Shown here one piece after another: positions 32,666 to 43,927 of a stretch of DNA of 64,000 nucleotides (the stretch's first letter is position 1; every line of letters begins with the position of its first letter). The notes beneath the pieces are model-generated. The model saw only the letters and a list, made by a program, of their open reading frames with translations. It ran no database searches and was not told where the DNA came from. A program made the translations under genes and the position numbers. The stretch lies in the NCBI GenBank assembly GCA_034401135.1, contig JAWZSP010000001.1, positions 4,526,001 to 4,590,000 of the forward strand, in the 5' to 3' direction. This DNA is from Volutella citrinella. Lineage: Eukaryota > Ascomycota > Sordariomycetes > Hypocreales > Nectriaceae.

Positions 32666-33878
32666 TTACTTTGCGCCCTTTCCTTTGGCCTCGTTCTCCC
32701 CCAGCTCACGGATCAATACCGCGGTTTGGCCAGCACCATTGTAATCTTCCTGGCCAGTCTCAAAACCAGGACACACACCAATGGCAAGATACTTGCCATT
32801 GTTGGAGAAGGAGAGCGCTGCAACGCTGTTGGGGAACTTCTGGTACTGCTTCAACCTTCGCTTAGCCTCTGCGTCCCAAAGGGCGGCAGTTCCATCGCCT
32901 CCTCCTGACGCAAAAGTGCCGTGGACCGGGTGGAAAGCCAGGGCATTCACAGGGTACACGATGTCGCCATCGCCGTCTGCGGCAGGTTGGCGATGGCATT
33001 TGAAGGCGTACTTGCGTGCTTGGGATTCTGCCGTGTCCTCGAACCACTCAACGGCGACTCGGCCCTCGATGCTGCTGGTGGCATATCCAGCGTCATTCGG
33101 CATGCAAGCAACTGCTCGCGTCAAGTATCGGAGGGATGATTCACGCTGCTGCCAGGGAGTGAGCTCCGTAGATCCTGTAGAGAAGAGGTTGGAGATCGTC
33201 TTCAGGTCGTAGATGTTGATGACACGCCCGGTCATTGCAACCACCACCTTGGTTGGGCTAACTGCCAATGCGTGAGGCTTTCCAGGAAGATTTACTCGGA
33301 TGGGAGAGCTTGATGGGTCGTTGAGGTTGTGGAGGTTGAGGCTGCCATCCCAGGATGCAGATACAAGGATAGCTGCATCATCATTAGCTTGGTCAGTCCG
33401 GATGTTGACATGTTGACATACAGAAAGAAGGGCTATAGGCCACACAGCGCACAGGGGCGGAGTGTTTCCCAACGAGGGTCTTCTCCCCAGTTGCTAGATC
33501 AATCCTACAACAGCCTGTCAGCATTCCGTTCGCACCGGCGCGTACCCCCCAGAGACTGCCCACCTATTCACTGCCCAGTCCATGCCAGCTGTGAATGCTT
33601 CATTGTCGTTGGCGCCAAAACACACGTCTAGCACTGGCGCGCGATGCTCGTAGGTATTTATGAGATTCGATTGTTCCGCGCCATTGGCGATATCGTAATA
33701 GTAAACCTTCTTGTCCCATGATGCGACGAGGAGTTTGGTCGACGCCTCGCGCGCAAAGGAGATGGCTGAAACCGCATCCCCCGGAGGCGGAGAAAGCTCG
33801 TATTGTGTCGCTGCGATTCGGTTAGCATAAGATGGAGCGCGACGCGGGACCTTTCGCGAAGGGCATACCAGGAGCCAT
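32666..33878 (-). CDS. BUB3: Spindle checkpoint WD40 protein Bub3
   Basis: Kinetochore WD40 propeller that binds phosphorylated MELT repeats and recruits Bub1/Mad3 (BubR1) in the spindle assembly checkpoint. Exons on the complement are 33869..33878, 33564..33810, 33422..33504 and 32666..33372, giving 348 aa. The first coding exon has only 10 nt (Met-Ala-Pro plus one base). Hallmarks: LLVASWDKKVYYYD, LVSASWDGSLNLHN, the Bub3 signature QRESSLRYLTRAVACMP, and ATSSIEGRVAVEWF followed by KYAFKCHR. The last separates Bub3 from its paralogue Rae1, though the two are related. About six to seven WD blades are visible. It is divergently arranged with SUI2, 420 bp away. Confidence 0.92.
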
Positions 33879-34298
33879 GGCGTACACGCGACTGTGATGT
33901 TCTCAATGGTGAAGCTTGAATGTTTACTTGCTTAGTCACGTGGCGATAGCTGCCATCATGGCGAGCTGGAGTTGTTCTGCCATGGCTGACCGCCAGCGAA
34001 TGAGCCACACCCCGCCACACCCCACCATCATCGCCCGCATCGTAAAATGTCAAAATTATGACTCCTCATCGTTGACTTCAGCCTCCAGAAGAGCAGCATT
34101 CGCGAATCGACCACGAAGATTCCAACCGAATCGTCACCGCGATATCGATATATCCGAGTTTCGCCCATCTCTTCGATATTTTTTTTCAACCAATAATCGA
34201 AGTCCAACCATAGTTCGAGCAAGGCTTCTTCGGAGTCCACCCCACCTCACATCTTCAAATCCGACCCAACCTCTTGGATACTCGAAAACACCGCCAAG
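33879..34298. promoter_or_regulatory. Divergent BUB3/SUI2 promoter
   Basis: A 420-bp spacer serving two essential housekeeping genes. It contains TCACGTGGC with a CACGTG core at 33937..33942, a Cbf1/E-box-type site. No TATA box stands out, as expected for such genes. Confidence 0.5.
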
Positions 34299-35394
34299 AT
34301 GTCGTTAACAAACTCTCGCTTCTACGAGGAGAAGTACCCGGAGATCGACAGCTTCGTCATGGTCAACGTGAAGCAGGTCAGTCGGAATACACATGGGTTG
34401 GGTGTGGGCGCTGGGCGCTAACTGGGCTAGATCGCCGAGATGGGTGCCTACGTGAAGCTCCTCGAGTACGACAACATTGACGGCATGATTCTGCTTTCCG
34501 AGCTGTCGCGACGACGTATCCGAAGTATCCAGAAGCTCATTCGAGTCGGACGTAACGAGGTTGTGGTGGTGCTCCGTGTGGATAAAGAGAAGGGTAAGGC
34601 CCGCAGCTGCGTGTGAGCGATTTCGCCCGGTATCTAACGTGTGTCGGCAGGATATATTGATCTGTCGAAGCGACGAGTTTCTCCCGAGGATATCGTCAAG
34701 TGTGAGGAGCGATACAACAAGAGCAAGATGGTGCACTCCATCATGCGACACGTTGCCGAGAAGACCCAGACCCCCATCGAGACCCTCTATGAGAGCATAG
34801 CCTGGCCCCTGAACAGGAAATATGGTCATGCCATTGACGCCTTCAAGCTGTCCATTACGTTAGTCGAGCTGTCTTGTCGGTGATCAGATATCAATGCTAA
34901 CACAGTGCAGCAACCCCGAGGTGTGGAACGACATCACCTTCCCCAGCGAGCCCGTTACGGATGAGCTCAAGACGTACATCAGCAAGCGCCTCACTCCTCA
35001 ACCAACCAAGGTCCGAGCAGATATCGAAGTGACCTGCTTCGGCTACGAGGGCATTGACGCCGTCAAGACGGCCCTCCGCACCGCCGAGGCCAAGAACACG
35101 GATGATGCCCAGGTCAAGGTCAAGCTCGTGTCGCCTCCCCTGTACGTCCTTACCAACACCTGCCTGGACAAGAGCCTGGGCATCAAGCGCCTGGAGGAAG
35201 CCATTGTAGACATCCGACAGAGCATTCAGGGCGCAGGCGGCAACCTGACGGTCAAGATGGAGCCCAAGGCCGTGACGGAGAGCGACGATGCCGAGCTGCA
35301 GGCCCTGATGGAGAAGCGTGAGCGCGAGAACGCCGAGGTCAGCGGCGACGAGAGCATGAGCGACAGCGATGAGAATATCCCCGAGGCTGTTTAA
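34299..35394 (+). CDS. SUI2: Translation initiation factor eIF2 alpha subunit
   Basis: Subunit of eIF2, which delivers Met-tRNAi to the 40S ribosome; phosphorylation by Gcn2 shuts down general translation. Exons 34299..34376, 34431..34593, 34651..34858 and 34911..35394 give 310 aa, close to yeast (304). The S1 domain includes [15 protein letters not shown]; the Ser at codon 52 is the regulatory Ser51. The kinase-recognition motif KGYIDL is present and is split by the second intron. The helical domain ([15 protein letters not shown]) and C-terminal alpha/beta domain follow. The tail is acidic with [11 protein letters not shown], like CK2 sites in yeast. All introns have clean ends and branch sites. 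Confidence 0.96.
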
Positions 35395-36039
35395 AGCGAT
35401 AACTGGCCGAACCTGCAACCCCGAGACACGATGAACTGGACTGGACGGACAAGCCGGCTGGTGTGGTCTCGGGGCCGCCCCGCCTACAGTGCAGTGGGGG
35501 GGCGTCGGACAACAAAATGGTGTAATTAGAAGCGGCCCGGGAGATTGCCAGAGAGGTTTGGCGCCAGGCCGCATGAGCATCACACACAAAAAGTTCGACC
35601 TTCATGTAGTTATTGAAGTAGGCAGTGGCGTCAGAAACTGGTTTCTTTCTTTTTTTCTTCCACCATGATCAATTTTGCCTAGGAACACGAATGCCCACGT
35701 GAGATGCAAAAGTTTGCGTTTTGAATGAATGCAATATGCAATCGTATGTGATATGACAAGCTACACGGGTTTCATAATGATGGGTGTCTCATATACGATG
35801 GTTGATAGAAATTGAGGTGAGCATTTAATAAGTGTTGGCAGTTGGGTGGGATTTTCTGTAGCAGGTGGGTGGGTAATCAGTCCCAGCCGAGAAAAAGCTT
35901 AGCAACAACGGACCTACCAAAATAGACGGGCTGATGTCTAACCTTGACCATTCAACCAGGACCCGACCTCACGCCCACCGCGAAATATGTTTCACGGCCC
36001 CAAAACGCAGACAACGCGGTGATTAGTTCCCCAGCTCGA
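35395..36039. other. SUI2 3' region and IMP2 upstream region
   Basis: A 645-bp spacer with T-rich stretches near 35640. The sequence before 36040 stays open in the IMP2 frame for about 30 codons without an ATG, so a short upstream coding exon cannot be fully excluded. No other feature was seen. Confidence 0.45.
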
Positions 36040-36733
36040 ATGCCTTCTGCGTCGATATGGTCGCGAATAGGCGGCGCGACGGCCCAGGGCGGCGGCCAGC
36101 CCAGCATTGCTAGGTCGGTGGCGTGGAAGCTGATGGGCTTCGCGACCTGGATCCCCGTCATTGCCATGTTCAACATGCACGTCGCGGAGTTGACAGTGGT
36201 GGACGGCAATTCCATGTACCCGCTTTTCAACGACGAGAAGGACTCGACGCTGCGGCGGGATATCATCTTTAACTGGAAGTGGGCGCCTCAGGAGAAGCTG
36301 GAGCGAGGCATGGTTGTGACGCTGAGGTGAGAGAGAGCCTCATCCCTCTGCAACTCTGTTCTCCGAGTCTGGCTGGCCTGCCACTCGGGCCAATGCAGAA
36401 ATAACAGAAGCAGAAACAGAGGCAGCGGCTAACTGTGTTTAAACATGTTGCAGGAGTCCCCTGCACCCGGAAACCATCGCCGTGAAGCGCGTCGTGGCAT
36501 TGGAGCATGATGTGGTCCGGACAAAAGCACCTCACCCGCTGCCGACGGTCAAGGTACCACAGGGACACGTCTGGGTGGAGGGCGACGGCCCGCCCGGGTC
36601 GAGCCTCGACAGCAACACCTATGGCCCGGTGTCAAAGGAGCTTCTGACGGGGCGGGCGACGCACATTGTCTACCCGCTGCGCAAGTTTGGCCCCATTCGG
36701 TGGTGGGAGCACCGGCGGCCGCTGATGGACTGA
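36040..36733 (+). CDS. IMP2: Mitochondrial inner membrane protease subunit 2
   Basis: Type I signal-peptidase-like Ser/Lys protease. It removes sorting signals from intermembrane-space proteins such as cytochrome c1 and works in complex with Imp1. Exons 36040..36326 and 36454..36733 give 188 aa. One N-terminal hydrophobic anchor (WKLMGFATWIPVIAMFNMHV) is followed by the catalytic Ser58 in VVDGNSMYP and the base Lys107 in TIAVKRVVALEHD. The third family box is present as VWVEGDGPPGSSLDSNTYGP. The 127-nt intron is longer than most here but joins in phase. The length fits the Imp2 family (about 170-190 aa). Confidence 0.92.
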
Positions 36734-37268
36734 GCTGTGGCTGTATTGTACGATGATGTGAACCGAGAAGAGATCGGGAGCTACGAGACGAGATGCACTG
36801 TACTGTACAAGAAAAAATCGCATCTGACCACAACAATTGTATACTAGCGAATAGAGAGACGGCAATTGGGTGCAAAAACCCCAGACTTCATGAATGTTCT
36901 CTCTCGTCATCCATTTATTTGCTGTGATCAGCACCAATTGGTACCTGGTATCCGTTTTGGCGGAAATGTTCCGGGCTTAGCGGCCGTTCGGGACAGGCGG
37001 TTGCGCGCAGGCCCAGCGCATTTTCGGCATCGAGACCAACAAAATTCTTGATTCTGGCAACCCACGCGATCACCCACCCCCATCTCCGCGACCCTGCGCC
37101 GCCCGCCTGCCGGACCTTTTCTCTCTCCGCCGGGCAGCATCATCCTCATCGCCGAGGACGCTCATTCCTTGGTCGATTCCCCTCCCGACCATCCTCATCC
37201 GCTGCCTCGCATCGGCTCCCTGCGGACCTCTGCCCATTGCCAGCGTCAGGCCGTTTTGGTTCCTGGAA
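36734..37268. other. IMP2 3' region and carrier promoter
   Basis: A 535-bp spacer. The second half is C-rich on the plus strand (CATCTCCGCGACCCTGCGCC and similar), as expected of the leader of the next gene. No other feature was seen. Confidence 0.45.
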
Positions 37269-38556
37269 ATGCCCCTTGGCTTCCAACAGTCCTCAGGTCT
37301 CGCCTTCAGCACGACGACGACGACAACGACAGCCACCTCGGACGTTACGGCGGCATCTCCAACCACGGCCACGCCCGTCGCGAGCCTCTACGCGCCCTCC
37401 CCCGAGCATCGTCATGCCGGACGGACGGGCCATTCCACAGCGAGCAGTGCTTTCGACCAGAACATGACCGACGATGTAGAGGCCGAGGGCCGCCCTCCAT
37501 ATCTCCATGTACGTCGCCCTTCATTCTCCCTACCCAGCCATGGGGTCGCGGAAATGCTAACAGAGCCAATCGCAGGCCATGGTTGCAGGAGGCATAGGCG
37601 GATCCACGGGTGACATGCTCATGCACTCACTTGATACCGTCAAGACACGGCAGCAGGGCGATCCTCAGGTGCCTTCAAAATACACGTCACTAGCACGATC
37701 CTACTACACCATATTGAGGCAGGAGGGCATTCGACGGGGCCTCTACGGTGGCTGGGTCCCCGCGTTGGGCGGCTCGTTCCCCGGCACCGTCCTGTTCTTC
37801 GGCACCTACGAATGGAGCAAGCGGTTCCTCATCGACCACGGCCTGCAGCAGCACCTCGCCTATCTATCAGCAGGCTTTCTGGGTGACCTGGCCGCGTCCA
37901 TCATCTACGTGCCCTCCGAGGTCCTAAAGACCCGGCTCCAGCTCCAGGGCCGCTACAACAACCCGCACTTCTACTCAGGCTACAACTACCGGGGCACGCT
38001 CGACGCCGCGCGCACAATCGTCCGCGCCGAGGGCGCCGCCGCCCTCTTCTACGGCTACAAGGCCACCCTCTACCGCGACCTGCCCTTCTCCGCCCTGCAG
38101 TTCATGTTCTGGGAGCAGTTCACCACATGGGCTCGCAAGTACCGCCAGAGCCGTGATATTGGCGCCCCGCTTGAGATGCTCACTGGCGCCGCCGCCGGTG
38201 GCCTCGCCGGCGTCATCACCTGTCCCCTCGATGTCGTCAAGACGAGGCTGCAGACGCAGGTCAACCCGTCGACCGAGACGCGGCATGCCAAGGACCCGAC
38301 GCCTCAGGTCCGCCACATCTCCACCTCGTCGCCGAGCACGCACCGCCCGGCTCCCGGCGCCATTGCGCTCGAGACGCAGTCCGTCTTCACCGGCCTCAAA
38401 GTCCTCTACAAGACCGAGGGCCTGGCCGGCTGGTTCCGCGGCGTCGGCCCCCGCGGCGTGTGGACTTTTATCCAGAGCGGCTGCATGCTTTTCCTGTACC
38501 AGCGCCTGCTTCGCCAGCTCGAGATCCTGCACCCCGTCGAGCGCGAGGATATTTGA
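37269..38556 (+). CDS. MME1: Mitochondrial carrier, MME1 (magnesium exporter) type
   Basis: SLC25-family inner-membrane carrier; the closest yeast protein I know is Mme1 (YMR166C), reported to export Mg2+ from mitochondria. Exons 37269..37508 and 37576..38556 give 406 aa. Three carrier repeats are visible. Their signatures are MHSLDTVKTRQQ (with Ser replacing the usual Pro, as in Mme1), YVPSEVLKTRLQ and TCPLDVVKTRLQ. The VAGGIGGSTGDM and LYGGWVPALGGSFPGT stretches also match the Mme1 branch. The first exon adds about 80 disordered, Thr-rich residues; translation could instead begin at the internal Met before TDDVEAEG. An extended loop in repeat 3 (about residues 305-335) is Ser/Pro-rich. Substrate is inferred from the family only. 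Confidence 0.83.
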
Positions 38557-39188
38557 GCCTCTCTCGCCTGCTGGGACTTCTTCATTCATTCATCTCTGTG
38601 TAAAACCATGTATCACTTTTGCATCACGGGCCTGCCCCACTCAGACGCTCTCCCTCACCTCCTTGGAACACTTATTTTATTGCAATCATTTTTTTCGTTA
38701 GATATTGGTAGATGGTTGTGATGACCTTGTACGTACAGATAGAGAGGGACGCGTGGGCAGTGGGCAGCCGTCATTGTTGGGCGTTGGGAATAGATGGGGA
38801 TCTCATCCAATCAATACATATCAGCTACGGCTATAGATTCAAAAGGCATGAGAATAGAGCCACTTGGCTTCGACTCACATCACGCTCCCACATTCTCATA
38901 CTACAGTCAAAGAATGAACAAGCGCACAAAAAGCTCTTATAGTGTATATTGTAACTCGGACAGCTAAGAAGGACAAACAATGCTGTATTTGAGGCTCTCG
39001 CAATAACAGGCAGACAGCGTCGCTAGCTCAGAAAACGCAAGGGGCATTAGTAGCAAGGCTCGTTCATCGCTCAGGGTATAAGAAGCATGCGCCCAGAAGG
39101 AGGGTATCGAGGAGGGTTTCAACGGGGAAATCATCGAGGCAAAACAGCTGTGTCACAATAATAGATCGTGCGGTAGACACGTCACTCT
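38557..39188. other. Convergent intergenic region
   Basis: 632 bp between the 3' ends of the MME1-type carrier (+) and the hypothetical at 39189..40567 (-). It is AT-richer than its surroundings. No feature beyond the expected 3' UTRs was seen. Confidence 0.5.
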
Positions 39189-40567
39189 TCAGGCATCAGG
39201 ATCGCTCTCCTCCACACACGGCAGCTCGTCAAAGTCAGATGCCCGCTTCATCAGCTCATCCCGGGCGAGACACACGGCCAAGGCCAGCGTGAGAGCGTTC
39301 CAGACGCCCTGGTGCTTGTCGTAGAAATCGGCCTGGACATGATAACTGACATAGGCGTCGGGGCCTTGAGATGCGTCGGTCGTGAGAACGAGGACCGACG
39401 TGTTGATGATGAAGAATCCGTAGACAACTGGCGGATGTCGACGTAGCCTGGTTGGTGTCTTTGGCTGCTCTGGGACGGCCCTGGATGGTGTCACGGGATG
39501 CTCTAGGGCTCCCTCCTTCTTGGGCGTAGAGTGGAGGTTCAGTTTCTGCTCGCTGTAGTGGTGCTCGCTCAGCTCATCGATCCCTGCCGTCGTGGGACTT
39601 GGAAAGAGGCGGAGCCGCTTAGGTCCATCCTCAAGCTTGATCGTCCTGACCCGGCTCGGAGTCTGCGATGCCAGTTCGTCTGGGTACAGGTGCGATCCGC
39701 CTTTGCTCCGTCTCGATCGCGGCCAGCGATCCAGCGGCGTTGGCGAGCCATGCTCGGACTCCAACTTTACACGAGGCGACACCATGATGGCTGGTTTCAC
39801 GACGCTCCAGAAGTCCGGGTCCCTGTCTTCACGCAGAAACTCCCTCTGGAGTTTCGCCAGCGCGCGCATCCTTTCCTTCATGTACTCGGTGATGTCATCC
39901 TCGGCCATTGTCATGTCAATAATCTCAGTCACCACATTGGGGACGATCCGGAGGTGGGCGTAGCTGCCATCTTGGGCAGCCCAGTTTAGATACTTGTCGA
40001 GCTCTCGTTTGATGATTCCTGGTACCTTTTTTCGGAAACCAGCCTCCAGTTGAGTCCTAACAGCCAAGGTCAGGTTGATCAGGCGCGTGAGGGCCATGGT
40101 AGCTAAATGTTCAACCGTCAGCCATCCGTTGAAACCATACCGGTCAAGGTAGACCCACCTCGAAAGTCCTTGGAATGCGCATAGATGATAGCAGGGAAGT
40201 CTTCTGACGTTTGGAAAATGGCATCGGAAAGAGGAACGTCGTTGAAATCAAGCTCCCATGTGGGCGGCAGCATCGGGAGATCCTGGCGCAAGAAGAGAAT
40301 CTCAAACAACCGCTCCTCGGCTGGCGCCCACCTGCTGGCGCCAGGATACCGGGTCTTTTCTTGGCGCATCAATTCATCCAGGCTTTCGGATCGCGATTGA
40401 TTCCCCGGTGAGCCTCGCTCTGCACGATTCTCTCTGTCGGCCTTTGATGCTTTCGGCGTCGTGTCGTCGGAACTTGTGGTTCTCCGCCTCTGCGCAGGCG
40501 ACCCGTGCTGAGTTGAGGCCATGGCAGCGCTCGTGATGATTTCCTTCTGGTTCATCGAATGATGCAT
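39189..40567 (-). CDS. Hypothetical protein, conserved-looking ends
   Basis: Two exons on the complement, 40159..40567 and 39189..40102, give 440 aa; the 56-nt intron (gtgggt..atttag) joins KDFR to ATMALTRLI in phase. Translation may instead begin at Met 5 or Met 16. The N-terminus is polar (RRRTTSSDDTTPKASK). A more ordered core contains WAPAEERLFEILFLRQDLPM and KVPGIIKRELDKYLNWAAQ. A disordered Ser/Pro linker follows, and then a C-terminal domain with VVYGFFIINTSVLVLTTDAS and GVWNALTLALAVCLARDEL. The last part resembles domains in fungal hypotheticals I cannot name. There is no signal peptide or clear membrane helix. Confidence 0.7.
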
Positions 40568-41058
40568 AGCTCGGCTTCACACTCGTGAACTTTTGGACTG
40601 AGCTCCAGCGGCGATTTGAAAAAGTTTCGGGACTATCCTTGACAGCAAAGCTCGTTCAAGCCCAATTGACCCCTGCCCAACTTGGTTCAATATGTCGTTG
40701 GCCAGAATGAGATTGATTTCGAAGCTATTGGCGGAAGTTTGTCGGAGGGAGCTCAAGAGACCTCGGAAGTCCCTTCTTTATGTCACAAGCTATCCATCTG
40801 GTTTTTGGAAACAAAAAGAAAGGGGACGACAAAGAGAATAATGGAAGGCAGGAATCTGTTCACGGTGAAGTGCATGAATGTGAATGGGATTGAAGGTGGG
40901 GGTGAGCGTAACAAAACAGCCACAATGGCGCACGCCCCCGGAAGTTCTCTTTCGCCGTCAGACCAATCACACGACAGCCAGCGAAATTCTTCACACTCTT
41001 GTCCAGCGCTGGCAGATTGAGCTGCCCGTGACAACCTCATCCCAGCTCAACCACAACC
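40568..41058. promoter_or_regulatory. Divergent promoter region
   Basis: 491 bp between the hypothetical gene (-) and the uL23m gene (+), so it contains two promoters. A purine-rich stretch lies near 40808..40850. No defended binding site. Confidence 0.45.
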
Positions 41059-41783
41059 ATGGCTGAAGTAGCAAAGACGGTGGCACGCCAATTGCCCGGC
41101 TTCCGGCTAGGTCAGAAGCAGGTCTTCCTGTGAGTACCGATTCCCCCCAACCGACGGCCCCGGCGAGCCGCAGCTGCGCGCAGCACACGACACGGACAAG
41201 ATGGACTGACTGATGCCTCGTGCAATTACGCGATAGGCCCAACCATGTCATCACCTTCCTCCGAAAGGAGCACATGCCACCGAACGAGGCATGCTTCAAG
41301 GTGCCGCTGCGCTTCACCAAATTCGATCTCCGAGACTACCTGTGGAATCTCTACAACGTCGAAGTCACCAAGGTCCGATCGTACGTGAAACAGCAGCCTC
41401 TCACCCAACGCAACTCGCACTCGCGCTCGTGGTACCGGCCGCAGCCACTCAAGATTATGAACGTCGAGCTGGCCAAGCCGTTCCAATGGCCCGCGCTGCC
41501 AGACGACCTGTCGCCCTGGAGCAATGAGCTGTGGAAGATGCGAGAGAACATGATGGAGGAGCGCAACACCGAGCAGATCCAGCGACAACGCTTCGAGATA
41601 CCGCTGAAGAGCAAGGAGCCCAAGACAAAGGAGCGACAGCAGCTGGCAGATCTTGCCAAGCAGATGCTGTCGGGCGAGGTGAAATGGAGCAACGACGTGG
41701 CGCTGGACCCCAAGTGGGACAAGGTCCTGGCAGAGAAAGAGGCCAAGGAGGCCAAGGAGGCCGAGAAGCCCTCGGCGGTATAA
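41059..41783 (+). CDS. MRP20: Mitochondrial large ribosomal subunit protein uL23m
   Basis: Component of the 54S mitochondrial ribosomal subunit near the peptide exit tunnel. Exons 41059..41129 and 41237..41783 give 205 aa; the 107-nt intron splits a Leu codon (CT|G). The uL23 core is seen in LPNHVITFLRKEHMPPN, the FKVPLRFTKFDLRDYLWNLY segment, and VEVTKVRSYVKQQPL. A mitochondrial-specific C-terminal extension follows, ending in a charged helix (EKEAKEAKEAEK). The N-terminal peptide (MAEVAKTVARQLPGFRLGQK) is basic and fits import. Yeast name MRP20 (Mrpl41). Confidence 0.88.
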
Positions 41784-42022
41784 TTAGAGCTATGAGATGT
41801 GTCGGGCGGGCGTTGGTGAGCGGGTTTCTACTGGATGGGGAGACGACGCGGTGCCCGCCAGCAGCCAGTTGTTGGGCTGCACGGCTGCGCCTGTAGGATT
41901 ACGAGGCAGCAAAATGTACACTACAACTGTAATCAGCCCGTCGCCGATGGTCGATGTGTGCTGGAAATGTCACAATACAACTGAGCGAGTTACACCTCCT
42001 GCGTCCTGGACTCCGTCTCCTA

Positions 42023-43132
42023 CTAGCGGTGGCTTGACTCCCAGTGCTCCGGCTGCTGGAAGTGCAGGACCTCGTTGCCCCAGCTCCACCAGCCTGCGGT
42101 CAAGTTGCGAGCAAAGATCTCGAGACCGGCGAAATCTTGCCCCAGGATGTCTTGAAACAAGCCGCGAAGGTGCGGTTTCCTCGAGTGCACGTCGGGCACT
42201 GCGATGAGAACCTTGGGCTTCAACGCCTTGGGGATGCGAGCCCCGATGCGCTTCGCAATGACGAGCCTCTCCCAAGGCTTCCTCCAGGCTGAGTCCAGAT
42301 CATAGAGCGGCTCGCCTGCGGCTGTCACCTTGAGCCAGGTCCACTCAGCGACGGCTTCGAGGCCCCACGCAGCGAGCAAGCCGCTGGTTGAAGACAGAAA
42401 GTCGTGGATGCTAGGTTTGTTGGTGATCCAGATGGCGACCAGCCCATCGGCCGCAAGGTGAGCAGGGAGAGGGATGTCCAGGAGCAGACGGCGCATCTCA
42501 TCCAAGTTGGACACCGTCGCGTACTTGTCGGTCCTCCGCCGCGCTGACCTGTTCGGCCACGGTGGATCCAGCACGACGAGCTTGAACACGGGTGCAGAGG
42601 CATCAAACGTCTCACGCAGGGCTTGGATCGACCCGTCCAGGACCTCAGCACCGTCGGGGATGAAGGGTGTTGCGCCGGCCTGGTGCGGAGCTTGCGGCGA
42701 CTCGAGCAGACGCGGGAGGTGGAACGGCCCGGTGTAACAGGCGGCCAAGTCAGACAGCGCGGCTTGCACAGAAGCCCCAGTCATTAATTCAGCCAGCTGT
42801 GCGGCGGGCGAGGATGCGGCTTGATGATGGTGCCGATCGGAGCCATGGCGCTTCGGCTCCGGGGTAGGAAACGGGCTTGCCGGAGGTACGCCGGAGACGA
42901 TACGGCGCCGGGGAGGGCAGGACGGCGGCGCTTGGCCCTCCTCTAGTGAGGCGGGGATGTCGACGACGACGATGGCTTTGTCATGGCTCTCAAAGAGAAT
43001 GGAAGAGGCGGTACTTGAGCGGCTGGTACTTGGATTGGAGCTGGCACCGCCGTCGTCCGCCTGGATATTGCTGCCTCCGGCCGCGCCGCTATCGACACCG
43101 GCGACATCAGTCGTCTGAAGGCTGGCAGACAT
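42023..43132 (-). CDS. MT-A70 family adenine methyltransferase, METTL4-like
   Basis: S-adenosylmethionine-dependent N6-adenine methyltransferase. The MT-A70 family includes Ime4/METTL3 (mRNA m6A) and METTL4 (U2 snRNA m6Am; DNA 6mA is debated). Single exon, 369 aa. The first 170 residues are Ser/Ala/Pro-rich with no known domain. The catalytic DPPW is at residues 189-192 (VVLDPPWPNRSARR). The family strand-helix blocks follow: LVAIWITNKP, WGLEAVAEWTWLKV, KPWERLVIAKR, and PDVHSRKPHLRGLF near the C-terminus. The RSARR after DPPW and the short C-terminal end (NLTAGWWSWGNEVLHF) fit the METTL4 branch rather than Ime4. Substrate is not deducible from sequence. Confidence 0.85.
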   Translation of the reverse strand: MSASLQTTDVAGVDSGAAGGSNIQADDGGASSNPSTSRSSTASSILFESHDKAIVVVDIPASLEEGQAPPSCPPRRRIVSGVPPASPFPTPEPKRHGSDRHHHQAASSPAAQLAELMTGASVQAALSDLAACYTGPFHLPRLLESPQAPHQAGATPFIPDGAEVLDGSIQALRETFDASAPVFKLVVLDPPWPNRSARRRTDKYATVSNLDEMRRLLLDIPLPAHLAADGLVAIWITNKPSIHDFLSSTSGLLAAWGLEAVAEWTWLKVTAAGEPLYDLDSAWRKPWERLVIAKRIGARIPKALKPKVLIAVPDVHSRKPHLRGLFQDILGQDFAGLEIFARNLTAGWWSWGNEVLHFQQPEHWESSHR

Positions 43133-43927
43133 GTGACGGTTCTTGGTGTGCTCCCGCAGGGGTCGTGTGCAGCCGTGCGGCGGCTTCCGACTTCTGGCTG
43201 GCCCGGCTCAAGATCCAGATCTGGCGGAGAGAGTCGGCAATTCTCGGCTCGGTGAATGGGTGCCGAAACCGATAAGCCGCCTTATATTTTTGGTCAGCCT
43301 TCAGTGCTGAGTGTCCCTCCACCGGGTAAAAGCGCTTCCCCAGGGGCCTGGGCCGCGCTGCAGCGGCGACCTTGACAGGCACCGCGTCCAGTAGCCGACC
43401 CCCGCCTCAGCGCTCGGCCCCCGGATTCTTGGTGGCATTCGCGGCCCAGGTTTTTTCTTCTTTGGGGGGCGGCTACAGGGCTTCCCGCCTGCCCGGCGCC
43501 GTAATTCGTAGAGGGCGCTCGGGGGGTTCAGGGACTTTGTCTTCCGGCAGCGTGACCACCTGCAGGTTTGAGGCCGTGACCACTCAGCGCCCGCCCAATG
43601 ACGTCTCCCACTCCGGGGAAATTCTGCCGCCGCCTCCAAAACTTGCCCTCCCCGATGCCATCCCCACGGGTCTTTCCCCCCCGCAAACCACGGTCTGTTC
43701 CCTGCACGCTGACCCTGCCTCGAGCCTTGCCTTTGCTTGCTTCCAATTCCCTTGTTGGCTTCCCTGTCCCGTCTTTGCGACCAGAGGCACATCGCGATAC
43801 CTGAGCAACGGACGGCGCTGCCGCGACCTCCGACCACGCCCCTTCTCCTCAAGCCGCGGCATGTCTCGTCCGTAGGCTCCGCGATTCTCCAACAACTCAC
43901 CTCGGCCGCGCGCTGGCCGACCTGCGA
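43133..43927. promoter_or_regulatory. Divergent METTL4-like/LEU5 promoter region
   Basis: 795 bp between the divergent methyltransferase (-) and carrier (+) genes. It is GC-rich, with pyrimidine-rich plus-strand stretches near the carrier start. A 240-codon minus frame here is a composition effect (Arg/Gly-rich, no motif). Confidence 0.5.

Noticed and set aside
34897..35589. Minus-strand open frame of 230 codons
   Set aside because: Antisense shadow of the last SUI2 exon; the sense strand is clearly eIF2alpha.
37975..38589. Minus-strand open frame of 204 codons
   Set aside because: Antisense shadow of the MME1-type carrier.
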